Below, one piece after another: positions 1 to 8,282 of a stretch of 64,000 nt of DNA (positions are counted from its first letter, which is position 1; the number at the start of each line of letters is the position of its first letter). This stretch comes from Pseudarthrobacter enclensis (GTDB lineage: Bacteria > Actinomycetota > Actinomycetes > Actinomycetales > Micrococcaceae): the NCBI RefSeq assembly GCF_001457025.1, contig NZ_KQ758600.1, positions 248,001 to 312,000 of the forward strand, in the 5' to 3' direction. The position numbers and the translations under genes were made by a program. The notes below the pieces were generated by a model. The model was given only the letters and a program-made list of their open reading frames with translations. It ran no database searches and had not been told where the DNA came from.

Positions 1-20
1 GGGGTAGGCGTGAAACACCG

Positions 21-1064
21 TTAGGACACCCGGGGGGAGCGGGCGAGTTCCTCGCGAACGATGCTTGTCCCCGCACTGAGGGCAGTCAGCTTGGCCAGTG
101 CGACGTCCCGCGGGAACGGTGCCATGCCACAGTTGGAGCTGGGGATGAGCTTGTCCGCATCGACGAACTGCAGTGCCTTGCGGAGCGTGTTGGCGACCTC
201 CTCCGGGGTTTCGATGGTCTCGCTTGCAACGTCGATGGCCCCGAGCATGACTTTCTTGCCGCGGAGGAGCTCGATGAGGTCGATGGGCACATGGGAGTTC
301 TGGGATTCCAGCGAGATGATGTCGATGCTGGAGCCCTGCAGCAGCGGGAACGTTTCCTCGTACTGCCGCCACTGTGAGCCGAGAGTCGCCTTCCAGTCAG
401 TATTCGCTTTGATCCCGTAGCCGTAGCAGATATGCACGGCGGTTTCCGCACGCAGTCCTTCGGCCGCCCTCTCAAGCGCAGCCACGCCCCAATCCTTGAC
501 CTCATCAAGGAAGACGTTGAACGCGGGCTCGTCGAACTGGATGATGTCCACGCCGGCGGCCTCCAGTTCCTTCGCCTCCTGGTTCAGGATCGTGGCGAAC
601 TCCCAGGCCAGCTTTTCGCGGCTCTTGTAGTGGTCATCGTAGAGTGTGTCCACCATGGTCATCGGGCCGGGAAGGGTCCATTTGATCGGCTTGTCCGTGG
701 TTGCGCGGAGGAATTTTGCGTCTTCGACGAAGACCGGCTTTTCGCGGCGCACCGGCCCGACGACGGTGGGCACGCTCGCGTCGTAGCGGTCGCGGATGCG
801 CACGGTCTTGCGCTGTTCGAAGTCGACCCCGCTGAGATGCTCGATGAAGGTCGTGACGAAGTGCTGGCGGGTTTGCTCGCCGTCGCTGACGATGTCGATG
901 CCGCGCCGGCTCTGCTCGTGGATGGCGATGCGCAGCGCGTCCTGCTTGCCCTCGAGCAGCGCGTCTCCCTCCAGCTTCCACGGGGACCACAAAGTCTCCG
1001 GCTGGGCGAGCCACGCTGGTTTCGGCAGGCTTCCGACAAGGGTGGTGGGCAAAAGTGTGTTCAT
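21..1064 (-). CDS. mesD: Folate-independent methionine synthase, MetE C-terminal-domain type
   Basis: A 347-residue protein that corresponds to the C-terminal catalytic half of MetE only; the folate-binding N-terminal half is absent. The zinc and homocysteine site is intact: H211 and C213 (in HICYGYG) and C312 (in SSNCGM), with the QFDEP motif at about 176-180 and a glutamate in SLESQ near 253. The start chosen is the ATG at 1064, because an upstream in-frame ATG at 1118 would run through the gap to the previous gene. It lies 20 bases downstream of a DUF1852 gene (mesX). Published work on folate-independent methionine synthases (Price and colleagues) describes MesD as an oxygen-requiring enzyme that needs MesX. 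The assignment rests on that pairing. The methyl donor cannot be read from the sequence. Other short MetE paralogues exist, so the name is likely, not proven. Confidence 0.85.
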   Translation of the reverse strand: MNTLLPTTLVGSLPKPAWLAQPETLWSPWKLEGDALLEGKQDALRIAIHEQSRRGIDIVSDGEQTRQHFVTTFIEHLSGVDFEQRKTVRIRDRYDASVPTVVGPVRREKPVFVEDAKFLRATTDKPIKWTLPGPMTMVDTLYDDHYKSREKLAWEFATILNQEAKELEAAGVDIIQFDEPAFNVFLDEVKDWGVAALERAAEGLRAETAVHICYGYGIKANTDWKATLGSQWRQYEETFPLLQGSSIDIISLESQNSHVPIDLIELLRGKKVMLGAIDVASETIETPEEVANTLRKALQFVDADKLIPSSNCGMAPFPRDVALAKLTALSAGTSIVREELARSPRVS

Positions 1065-1084
1065 GATTGACGATTCTCCGTGGG

Positions 1085-2077
1085 TCAGTTGACGAGAGCG
1101 GGGTAGTTGGCGGTCCACTGGTCCAACAGATCCTTGTGGGGCGTGATGAAGTGCTCCTCCGTGTACTTCGCCTGCGTGACCGCGAGCTGACTGCGCTCGA
1201 CGCGGTCGTAAGCGATCTGGGTCCGCGAGTAATCCTGCTCGCCCAGGCTCGGCTGGTAGACGGCGGCGGCGGCAGAGTTCGCGTTGTAGACCTCCGGGCG
1301 GTAGATCTTCTGGAACGTCTCCATGGTGCTGATCGTGCCGATGAGCTGCAGGTTGGAGTAGTCGTTGAGCAGGTCGCCCCGGAAATAGAAGGCGAGGGGA
1401 GCCACGCTGCCGCGGGGCATGAAGTAGCGGACCTGCAGCCCCATTTTTCCGAAGTACGCGTCCGTCAGGGAGTAATCGTCCTGCTGGTACTCGACGCCCA
1501 GGACCGGGTGGCGGTTCCCGGTTTGCCGGTATGTCTTGCTCGTGGAGACGCTGATGCAGACCACCGGCGGTTGCGGAAAGTGTTCCCGGCCTACCGGGGA
1601 GTCGAGGAAGTGCTGGAACAGCTTGCCGTGAAGATCGCCGAAGTCTTCGGGAACGGTGGGCTTGCCTGAGTCCCCTGCTGCCGCCGGCAGTACGACGCTG
1701 AAGTCAAAGTCACGGACGTAGGAGGAGAAGTTGTTCCCGACGATTCCCTGGTGGCGGACCCCGTTCAGCAGGTCGACGATCTGGATGTCGAGAACCTCGA
1801 ACAGGGGGAACTGCTGATCCGTGCCTTCCGCAGTGAACTCAATCTGCGCGGAGACGATATTAAGCTCGAGCGTGTAGCGGTCCCGGTCCGGGTTGTCCCA
1901 GTCTGCGAGATCATTAAAGCGGCGCCGGATCATCGTCAAGGCGTTGCGGAGGTTCTCCTGACGGTGCTCGCCCCGTGCCAGGTTGGCGAAGTTCGTCGTT
2001 ATCCGGGAGCCTTCGGACGGGGAGTAGTCCTCGTCGAAGCGGGTGGTGGTGATACTGAATGTAAAGTCGTCTGCCAT
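1085..2077 (-). CDS. mesX: DUF1852 protein, MesD partner
   Basis: A 330-residue protein of the DUF1852 family, starting MADDFTFSI at the ATG at 2077. Typical features are the SYVRDFDFSVVLPA stretch and the C-terminal EEHFITPHKDLLDQW region. No signal peptide or membrane segment is visible, so it should be cytoplasmic. It is the first gene of a two-gene operon with mesD. DUF1852 proteins are known to be required for MesD activity in aerobic bacteria; the chemistry is not established. An in-frame start further upstream (2431) would overlap the divergent LysR gene and its control region and is rejected. Confidence 0.85.
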   Translation of the reverse strand: MADDFTFSITTTRFDEDYSPSEGSRITTNFANLARGEHRQENLRNALTMIRRRFNDLADWDNPDRDRYTLELNIVSAQIEFTAEGTDQQFPLFEVLDIQIVDLLNGVRHQGIVGNNFSSYVRDFDFSVVLPAAAGDSGKPTVPEDFGDLHGKLFQHFLDSPVGREHFPQPPVVCISVSTSKTYRQTGNRHPVLGVEYQQDDYSLTDAYFGKMGLQVRYFMPRGSVAPLAFYFRGDLLNDYSNLQLIGTISTMETFQKIYRPEVYNANSAAAAVYQPSLGEQDYSRTQIAYDRVERSQLAVTQAKYTEEHFITPHKDLLDQWTANYPALVN

Positions 2078-2175
2078 GTGCTGCCAATCCGTTGTCGATG
2101 GGCCGGAGACGGCCTTCCAGAAGGGGTTGAATCCATGGTGCAACCTTTCGGCGGGTATCGGGTAACTAGGCGCTG

Positions 2176-2191
2176 CTATGCATTCATATAG
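2176..2191. promoter_or_regulatory. Inverted repeat and -10-like element between mesX and lysR
   Basis: The 16 bases CTATGCATTCATATAG have CTAT/ATAG arms around an 8-base centre. They sit in the 123-bp divergent region and end 9 bases before the LysR start. TATAGA (2187-2192) resembles a -10 box placed 8 bases before the LysR ATG, and there is no Shine-Dalgarno sequence, so the LysR message may be leaderless. Binding by the adjacent LysR protein is inferred from position. Confidence 0.4.
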
Positions 2192-2200
2192 ACTTTTCCT

Positions 2201-3142
2201 ATGGCCCAACTTTCGAGCGGACTGACGCTGCAGCAGCTCCGCTACTTCATAGAAGTTGCAGCCGAGGGATCGATCTCCGCGGCTGCCGACCTCCTCTACG
2301 TAGCGCAGCCAACAATGTCCGCAGCGATGAAGGACCTTGAGGCGCGGGTGGGCCGTGCGCTCCTGCTTCGCTCCGCCCGCGGGGTCACCCTCACCGCCGA
2401 CGGGGCAGAATTCCTCGGCTATGCCAGGCAAGTGGTCGAGCAGTTCGCCCTCCTCGAGCAGCGCTACCTTGGCCGGCCGCCGACGCGACGTCTGCTCGGG
2501 GTGTCAACGCAGCACTACTCGTTCGCGGTGGACGCCTTCGTCCGGATGGTCAAGGCCAGTGAGGTGGCCGAATACGAATTCTCGCTCCGTGAGTCCCGCA
2601 CGTGGGACATCATCGAGGACGTCAGGACGCTCCGCAGCGAGATCGGCATCCTCTACCGGAACGATTTCAACCGGAAAGTCATCGACAAGCTGCTCCGGGA
2701 ATCCGGGCTCGCGTTCACTCCGCTTTTCCTCGCAGATCCACACATCTTCATTTCACGAAGAAACCCGCTCGCCTCAAACGAGCGTGCAACCCTCGCCGAT
2801 CTCGCCGGCTTGCCGCGGCTGACCTTCGATCAAGGTGCGAACAACTCCTTTTACTTCGCCGAGGAGATTCTCTCCACCTTGTCCAGCAAGCAGGAGATCC
2901 GGGTCTCTGACCGTGCCACGATCTTCAACCTCATGATCGGGCTCCACGGCTACACGATCTCGACGGGCATCATCAGCGGGCAGCTCGACCCGGAGATCGT
3001 CGCCATCCCGCTCGACGTTGACGAACGCATCGAGATCGGCTGGATCGGCCACGCCTCGATTCCGCTGACCGACCAAGCGCAGCGCTACCTCAGGGAATTG
3101 CGGGCCGTCGTCGCCGACTTCGGCGTCGCGCTGCTCGACTGA
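2201..3142 (+). CDS. LysR-family transcriptional regulator
   Basis: A 313-residue LysR regulator. The winged helix-turn-helix is at about residues 8-67 (LQQLRYFIEVAAEGSISAAA and PTMSAAMKDLEARVG), followed by a periplasmic-binding-protein-like effector domain at about 95-305. It is divergent from mesX-mesD with only 123 bases between the starts, the classic arrangement for a LysR protein controlling its neighbour. Its likely job is to switch on the alternative methionine synthase, possibly in response to a sulfur or methionine metabolite; the effector is unknown. No ribosome-binding site precedes the ATG, consistent with leaderless translation. Confidence 0.85.
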   Translation: MAQLSSGLTLQQLRYFIEVAAEGSISAAADLLYVAQPTMSAAMKDLEARVGRALLLRSARGVTLTADGAEFLGYARQVVEQFALLEQRYLGRPPTRRLLGVSTQHYSFAVDAFVRMVKASEVAEYEFSLRESRTWDIIEDVRTLRSEIGILYRNDFNRKVIDKLLRESGLAFTPLFLADPHIFISRRNPLASNERATLADLAGLPRLTFDQGANNSFYFAEEILSTLSSKQEIRVSDRATIFNLMIGLHGYTISTGIISGQLDPEIVAIPLDVDERIEIGWIGHASIPLTDQAQRYLRELRAVVADFGVALLD

Positions 3143-3170
3143 CTACAGCGCAGCGGCGCAGGCGGTTACC

Positions 3171-3482
3171 TCAGTCTTCGGCGGAGACGCCGACGTCCGC
3201 GGCGTGGCCGCTGATGGTGCGGGCCAGGGTTATGTCGCGGCTGGTGATCCCTCCGACATCGTGGCTCCACAGCGTCACCCCTACCTCGGGATAGGTAAGC
3301 GTGAGATCGGGGTGGTGGTTGGCCTTCTCGGCGGAGGCGCCGATGCGGTTCACGAGCTCCAGCCCGATTGCGAACTTGCGGGTCCTGAAGGTTGCGGTGA
3401 GGGTCTCGCCGGCCGGGCGCCACCCGGTGAGCCCGGCCTGGGCGAGCTCGGCGGCGGACAGCTTCCGCTGTGAATCGGTCAT
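3171..3482 (-). CDS. phhB: Pterin-4a-carbinolamine dehydratase
   Basis: A 103-residue protein with the family signature: ANHHPDLTLTY (H56, H57, P58) and LWSHDVGGIT (H74), which form the dehydratase active site. It dehydrates 4a-hydroxytetrahydrobiopterin to quinonoid dihydropterin during aromatic amino acid hydroxylation, or acts more generally in pterin repair. No phenylalanine hydroxylase gene is adjacent. It is convergent with the LysR gene (28 bases apart) and apparently monocistronic. In some bacteria the family also assists molybdopterin or folate metabolism, which cannot be excluded here. Confidence 0.9.
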   Translation of the reverse strand: MTDSQRKLSAAELAQAGLTGWRPAGETLTATFRTRKFAIGLELVNRIGASAEKANHHPDLTLTYPEVGVTLWSHDVGGITSRDITLARTISGHAADVGVSAED

Positions 3483-3583
3483 AGTGCCATCATGTCTCCG
3501 GAAGGCCGCCGTGGGCTACCCCTGAAGGTCCACGCGCAGCTCCCCGCCGAATGCCGGCGGCGGCAGGTAAACAGGCGTCGGGA

Positions 3584-4864
3584 TCAGCGCTTGACTGCGG
3601 CCGTCCGGGCGCGCGTTCCCACCCGGATGGCGGCCGACTCGGACGGCACCACAAAGGGCAGGACGGCTGAAGCCGCGGCCGCCAGGGCCACCAACAGCAG
3701 CAAGGAAAGGCCGGGTTCCCACCCCGCCTGGCCCGCCGTGGACTGCAGGAATCCCAAGGTGCCGTTGGCCAGCAGTACGCCGACGCCGCCGCAGGTGGCG
3801 GCCAGGCCGTAATAGGCACCCCGGCCGGCGGTGCCGGAACGAAGGAACCGCGGGATGACGGACAGAATGGTGGGCGTCAGGCTCATATGGCCGAGGACCA
3901 GGAGGCCCACGGCTGCAGCGAGGATCACGACGGCAGAGACACCGGATTCCCGCATTGTGCTGGCCGTCGCTGCGAGCACAAAAGCCAGTGCCAGCAGCAC
4001 AAAGCCCACCGACATCGCCCGTGCTTCACCGAGCCGCTGGACTCCTGCAGCCACGGGAAGCTGCAGGAGCAGCGTCAGGACGGACGCCAGCAGGAAAAGG
4101 CCGGCGAGCCACGCCTCGCCGAGTCCCAGGCGGTTCAGCTCCAGCGGAATGGTGAAGTAGAGCTGGTTGTACGCCACCATGTTCACGCTCACCAGGACGC
4201 AGAACAGGAAGAACCGGCGGTCCTTCGCAGCTTCGGGGAAAGCAAGGCCTGTGCGCCTGCCGCCGCCATCGCCGGTTTGGCGCTTCGGGCGGGGTGAGGC
4301 AGGCAGCCGGAACCACAGCACGAGGGTGACCACGCAAAAGATTCCCGTCCCGAAGGCCAGCGCCGCATCAAATCCCCAGCCCAGGAGTGCAGCGCCGATC
4401 AATGGGCCCACCAGGGCCCCGAACTCCCCGGTCAGGGCCAGCCACACGAACACGGAGCGGCGCTTTCCGGACTGGGGCTGTTCCGTCCCGTCGGCCCTGG
4501 ACAGCTGGGATTCCAGTGCCGGTGAGAACAGCGCACCACCGGCACCAGTCAGCACTGCGCCCAGGAGGAACAGGCTGAAATCCGTGGCCAGTGCCAGCGT
4601 GACATAGCCGGCAATCCGCACCAGGCAGCCCAGCAGGATCGAGCGCTTGGGGCCCCAGTGGTCCGCCAGCATCCCGCCCACCAGGAACATTCCTTGCTGG
4701 CTGAAGGTCCGCGCGCCCAGGATCAGCCCGACGGCGGCCGCTCCCATTCCGTATTCGCCGGACAACGCGCTGGTCAGGAAGGGGACGACCGCATAGAAGC
4801 CAACGTTGAAAACAAGCTGGGCCCCCAGCAGCGTGGACGTTTCAGACCGCAGCGGGGGTGCCAT
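3584..4864 (-). CDS. MFS transporter, last gene of the iron-box operon
   Basis: A 426-residue major facilitator with about 12 hydrophobic segments. The start (MAPPLRSET) is the ATG at 4864, which overlaps the end of the ABC ATPase gene by 23 bases, so the two are translationally coupled. A conserved MFS loop is visible near residues 65-75 (LADHWGPKRSILLG), as is typical of drug or metabolite exporters. Its position at the end of an opine/nickel-peptide-type ABC operon under a DtxR-type box suggests export of a metallophore or small chelator, analogous to the MFS exporter in staphylopine-type clusters. No nicotianamine-synthase-like or opine dehydrogenase genes lie nearby, so that role is inference. 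Confidence 0.8.
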   Translation of the reverse strand: MAPPLRSETSTLLGAQLVFNVGFYAVVPFLTSALSGEYGMGAAAVGLILGARTFSQQGMFLVGGMLADHWGPKRSILLGCLVRIAGYVTLALATDFSLFLLGAVLTGAGGALFSPALESQLSRADGTEQPQSGKRRSVFVWLALTGEFGALVGPLIGAALLGWGFDAALAFGTGIFCVVTLVLWFRLPASPRPKRQTGDGGGRRTGLAFPEAAKDRRFFLFCVLVSVNMVAYNQLYFTIPLELNRLGLGEAWLAGLFLLASVLTLLLQLPVAAGVQRLGEARAMSVGFVLLALAFVLAATASTMRESGVSAVVILAAAVGLLVLGHMSLTPTILSVIPRFLRSGTAGRGAYYGLAATCGGVGVLLANGTLGFLQSTAGQAGWEPGLSLLLLVALAAAASAVLPFVVPSESAAIRVGTRARTAAVKR

Positions 4865-6476
4865 GATGAAGTCCTTCTTCAGTGCTGACGCCGAAATCGC
4901 TGACAGCTGTCCGGGACGGCGGCGACACGGCCGCCACCAGTTGCTTGCTGTGGTGGTGCTGCGGGGCGGCAAAGAAGTCCGCCACGGCGGCCTGCTCAAC
5001 CACCTCGCCCCGGTAGAAGACTGCCACGCGGTGGCTCATGTACCGTATGACGTTCATGTCGTGGGAGATCATCAGCAGGGACAACCCCCTGCTCCGGTGC
5101 AGCCTCAGCAAAAGGTCAAGGATCTTGCGCTGGGTCACGGAGTCCAGCGCCGAGGTGGCTTCGTCGCACACCAGGGCGGCCGGTTCCAGCAGCAGGGCAC
5201 GGGCAATCGTGAGCCGCTGCAGCTGCCCGCCGGAGCACTGCCCGGGCCGCCGTTCCAGGACGGCAGGATCGAGCTCCACCTCGGACACCACCTGGTTGAT
5301 GCGGTCCAGGCGCTCCTTGCTGACCGGGACGGCCTGCCGGAGCGGCGCTTCGAGGCTTGCGCGCAGTGTCATCCGGGGATCGAACACGTCATACGGTTCC
5401 TGGAATACCAGTTGGACGCCCATCCCCGGTGCCGTCGTTATCGTCCCGGAGTCCGGGGTGCCAAGACCCACCAGGAGGCGCGCCAGAGTGCTCTTTCCGG
5501 ACCCCGACTGGCCCAGCACGCCCAGGATTTCACCCCGCCGCAGGGACAAGGAAACGTCCTTGAGGGCTGTAGTTGTCCTGCGGAACCCGGACGGGAAGGA
5601 CTTGCTGACCCGGTCGAGGTCCAGGATGGCGGCGGGGGTGGGCCCGCCGGAAGGTACGGCGCTGCCCCCTGTCGGCCGGGCACGCCCGTCCAACGCGGAC
5701 GCCTGCAGAAGCTCCCAGGTGCTGCAATGGGTTTGCGGTGATGTGAGGACGGTCCGCGTCGGACCTTCCTCCAGGATCCGGCCGTCCTTCATCAGGACTA
5801 CACGGTCTGCGAACGCGGACACCGTGGGCAGGTCATGGGTGATGCACAGGACCCCCAACCCGTGGTTCCGCCGCTGCTGGTCCAGCAGCTCCAGGACCTG
5901 ACGTTCCAGGACCTTGTCCAACGCGGAAGTGGGTTCATCAGCCAGGAGCAGTTCCGGCTGACCTGCCATCGCCACGGCCATCATGGCGCGCTGGGCCATC
6001 CCGCCGGACAACTGGTGCGGGTAAGCCCTGGCAATGTCCCGCGGCCGGTCGAAGCCGACGTCGGAAAGAAGCCGGAGGACCTCCGCCGCGGCTTCGCGGC
6101 CGCGGAGGCCGCGGTGCAGTCTGAGCGGCTCACGGATGTGGCGTTCCACGGTCATCCGTGGATTGAACATGCGCCTGGGCTGCTGGTGCAGCATGCCGAT
6201 CCGGCCGCCGCGGACGCGGTTCAGCTCAGCCTCGCTGAGATCCCGCAGCTCGGTACCGCCCAGCCGGATGGACCCGGAACGGATGGAGACGTTGGCGGGG
6301 AGCAGCCCGGTGATGGATTGGGACGTTATGGTTTTGCCACTCCCCGAGGCCCCCACCAGGGCAACGAACTCACCCGGCTCCACCCGCAAATTGACTTCGT
6401 GCAGGATGCCGGGGGAGCCGCCGGCCGCCGGCAGGACTCCCGCGTTCAGCCCCTCGATGACCAGTCCGCTACGCAT
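4842..6476 (-). CDS. Peptide/nickel/opine ABC transporter, fused double ATPase
   Basis: A 544-residue protein with two complete ABC ATPase domains in one chain (DppD-DppF type). Domain 1 has Walker A GASGSGKT at 42-49, signature LSGGMAQR and Walker B LLLADEPTSALD. Domain 2 has Walker A GQSGSGKS near residue 330, signature CSGGQLQR and LVCDEATSALD. It energises import through the two permeases encoded just upstream and overlaps the second permease gene by 8 bases. The domain-2 Walker B region reads CDEATSALD rather than DEPTSALD, a small but tolerated change. The substrate is not given by the ATPase; the operon's iron box suggests a metal complex. Confidence 0.9.
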   Translation of the reverse strand: MRSGLVIEGLNAGVLPAAGGSPGILHEVNLRVEPGEFVALVGASGSGKTITSQSITGLLPANVSIRSGSIRLGGTELRDLSEAELNRVRGGRIGMLHQQPRRMFNPRMTVERHIREPLRLHRGLRGREAAAEVLRLLSDVGFDRPRDIARAYPHQLSGGMAQRAMMAVAMAGQPELLLADEPTSALDKVLERQVLELLDQQRRNHGLGVLCITHDLPTVSAFADRVVLMKDGRILEEGPTRTVLTSPQTHCSTWELLQASALDGRARPTGGSAVPSGGPTPAAILDLDRVSKSFPSGFRRTTTALKDVSLSLRRGEILGVLGQSGSGKSTLARLLVGLGTPDSGTITTAPGMGVQLVFQEPYDVFDPRMTLRASLEAPLRQAVPVSKERLDRINQVVSEVELDPAVLERRPGQCSGGQLQRLTIARALLLEPAALVCDEATSALDSVTQRKILDLLLRLHRSRGLSLLMISHDMNVIRYMSHRVAVFYRGEVVEQAAVADFFAAPQHHHSKQLVAAVSPPSRTAVSDFGVSTEEGLHHGTPAAV

Positions 6477-7308
6477 TGACGGGCACCGCCGTCGGGGTCA
6501 CGGCCGCCGCGGTCCTGGAGGTGCGGAAGAGATGCTGGCCCAGCAGCGTCACGCTGAGCGCAACAGCGAAAATGACCAGCCCGGGGGCGAGGATGGTCAG
6601 CGGGGCGCGCGCGGCATAGGGCTGCGCGGCGGCCAGCATGGAGCCCCAGTCGGACTGCGGCGGCTGCACGCCCAGTCCCAGGTAGGACAGGGCGCCCACG
6701 TTGATCAGGAAGTGGCCGAACCTCAGCGTGGCCTGTCCCAGGAGCGGACCGGCCAGGTGCGGGATGATGTGCTTGAGCACAATGAACGACGGCGGACACT
6801 TCAGTACGTGTGCTGCTTCCACGAATCCCCGGGCTGAAACATCCATGGCCAGGGAGCGGGCAAGCCGTGCGAACGGTGTCCAGCCGGTCACGGTCAGGGC
6901 CAACAGCAAAGAGTGGTAGCCGGTGCCCAGCACTGCCACCAGGAAGAGCGCAACCACCATCTCCGGCATGGCGAGCAGCACATCGTTGGTGCGGGTGAGG
7001 AACTCATCCAGCCAGCCGCCGCGCCTGGCACTGAGCACGCCGACGGCGGTGCCCGCGAGAGCGGTGAGCACGGTAGCCAGCGCGGCAAGTGTCAGGGAGA
7101 AGCGGCCGCCGTCGAGCAGCCTGCTGAAGGTGTCCCTGCCCAGGTGGTCCGTCCCCAGCAGGTGGGCCCCGCTGGGCGCAGCAAGCCTTATGGCGAGGTT
7201 CTGTTCAGCGGGCGGGTACGGCGCCAGCCACGGTGACAAGGCCACAGCCAGCACGATGGCCGCAAGGACCGTGCACGTAATCCACAGATGGAAGGGGAGT
7301 CTACGCAA
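6469..7308 (-). CDS. Peptide/nickel-type ABC permease, DppC-like
   Basis: A 279-residue inner-membrane permease with an N-terminal transmembrane anchor, the family motif GTDHLGRDTFSRLL (about 53-66) and the EAA loop (EAAHVLKCPPSFIVLKHIIP). It forms a heterodimeric channel with the DppB-like protein encoded by the preceding gene. The reading frame begins with a TTG at 7308, 8 bases inside the end of the previous gene and preceded by GAGG, so coupled translation is likely. There is one candidate start only, and the first in-frame ATG lies too far in. Confidence 0.9.
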   Translation of the reverse strand: MRRLPFHLWITCTVLAAIVLAVALSPWLAPYPPAEQNLAIRLAAPSGAHLLGTDHLGRDTFSRLLDGGRFSLTLAALATVLTALAGTAVGVLSARRGGWLDEFLTRTNDVLLAMPEMVVALFLVAVLGTGYHSLLLALTVTGWTPFARLARSLAMDVSARGFVEAAHVLKCPPSFIVLKHIIPHLAGPLLGQATLRFGHFLINVGALSYLGLGVQPPQSDWGSMLAAAQPYAARAPLTILAPGLVIFAVALSVTLLGQHLFRTSRTAAAVTPTAVPVNA

Positions 7309-8242
7309 CGGCGGACCTCATTCGGGGGTTGAGCAAGGTATGCACCAGGTCGGCGGCAGTGGTGAGCAGCACGGCAAGCGCCACCACTACCACTACGGCG
7401 CCCTGCGCCACGGGAATGTCGCTGTTGATCACGCCGTCGAACAGCAGCCGGCCCATCCCGGGTATGGAGAACATGACTTCCACGATCACCGAGCCGCCCA
7501 GCAGCCCGGCGAACCAGATGGCGACGGAAGTGGTGAGCGGCAGCAGGCCGTTGGGGATGACGTGCCGCATCATCGTTGCCGTCCTGGACATCCCGCGGCT
7601 CCGGGCGGCCGCCACGTGGTCGGAACCCAGGGACTGGAGCACTCCTTCCCGCACGGCTGAGGTGAAGAAGCTGGTGGGGCGCAGCGCCAGCACCGTGACC
7701 GGAAGCACCGCGGAAGAGGGGCCGCTCCAGCCCGCTGAGGGGAGGAAGGCAAGCTGGAGTGAGAAGACCAGGACCAGGAGTGGAGCCAACCAGTATTCGG
7801 GGATGGCAATGAATGCCTGGGTGACAGCGCTGATCCAGCGGTCCAGCGTGCGCCCTTCGTGAAGAGCCGCAGTGGCGCCAAGCACCAGGGATACCACGGC
7901 CGCCACCAGCAATGTCATGATGACGATGGAGACGGTGATGCCGAGCGCGGGCAGCACCTGGTCGATCACCGGGGTGCGGCTCGTGTGGGACAGCCCCATG
8001 TCCCCACCGGCCAGGTTCCCCAGCCACCCCAGGTACTGCTTCCAGAGGGGATCGTGGAGCCCCAATTCCGCGGAGAGCGCCTGCACGGATGAGTCGTCGA
8101 TGACGTCCCCGGCCACCCGCGAACGGATGATTTTGCGCACAGGATCGCCCGGAGTGAGGTACGGGATGAGGAACACGACGAAGGACGCCAGAAGGACAGC
8201 GGTCACCAGGGCCGCTGTCCGTCGAGCAAGGAACCTGATCAC
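7301..8242 (-). CDS. Peptide/nickel-type ABC permease, DppB-like
   Basis: A 313-residue permease of the BPD_transp_1 type. The N-terminal helix is followed by the DppB signature region with TPGDPVRKI, a long periplasmic segment, five more hydrophobic segments and an EAA loop (VAAARSRGMSRTATMMRHVI). It starts with GTG at 8242, 40 bases after the stop of the substrate-binding protein gene. It pairs with the DppC-like permease that overlaps its 3' end. Confidence 0.9.
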   Translation of the reverse strand: MIRFLARRTAALVTAVLLASFVVFLIPYLTPGDPVRKIIRSRVAGDVIDDSSVQALSAELGLHDPLWKQYLGWLGNLAGGDMGLSHTSRTPVIDQVLPALGITVSIVIMTLLVAAVVSLVLGATAALHEGRTLDRWISAVTQAFIAIPEYWLAPLLVLVFSLQLAFLPSAGWSGPSSAVLPVTVLALRPTSFFTSAVREGVLQSLGSDHVAAARSRGMSRTATMMRHVIPNGLLPLTTSVAIWFAGLLGGSVIVEVMFSIPGMGRLLFDGVINSDIPVAQGAVVVVVALAVLLTTAADLVHTLLNPRMRSAVA

Positions 8243-8282
8243 GCGTGGATCCGATCCGGGGTCTTCAGGTCAGGCATCAGTA

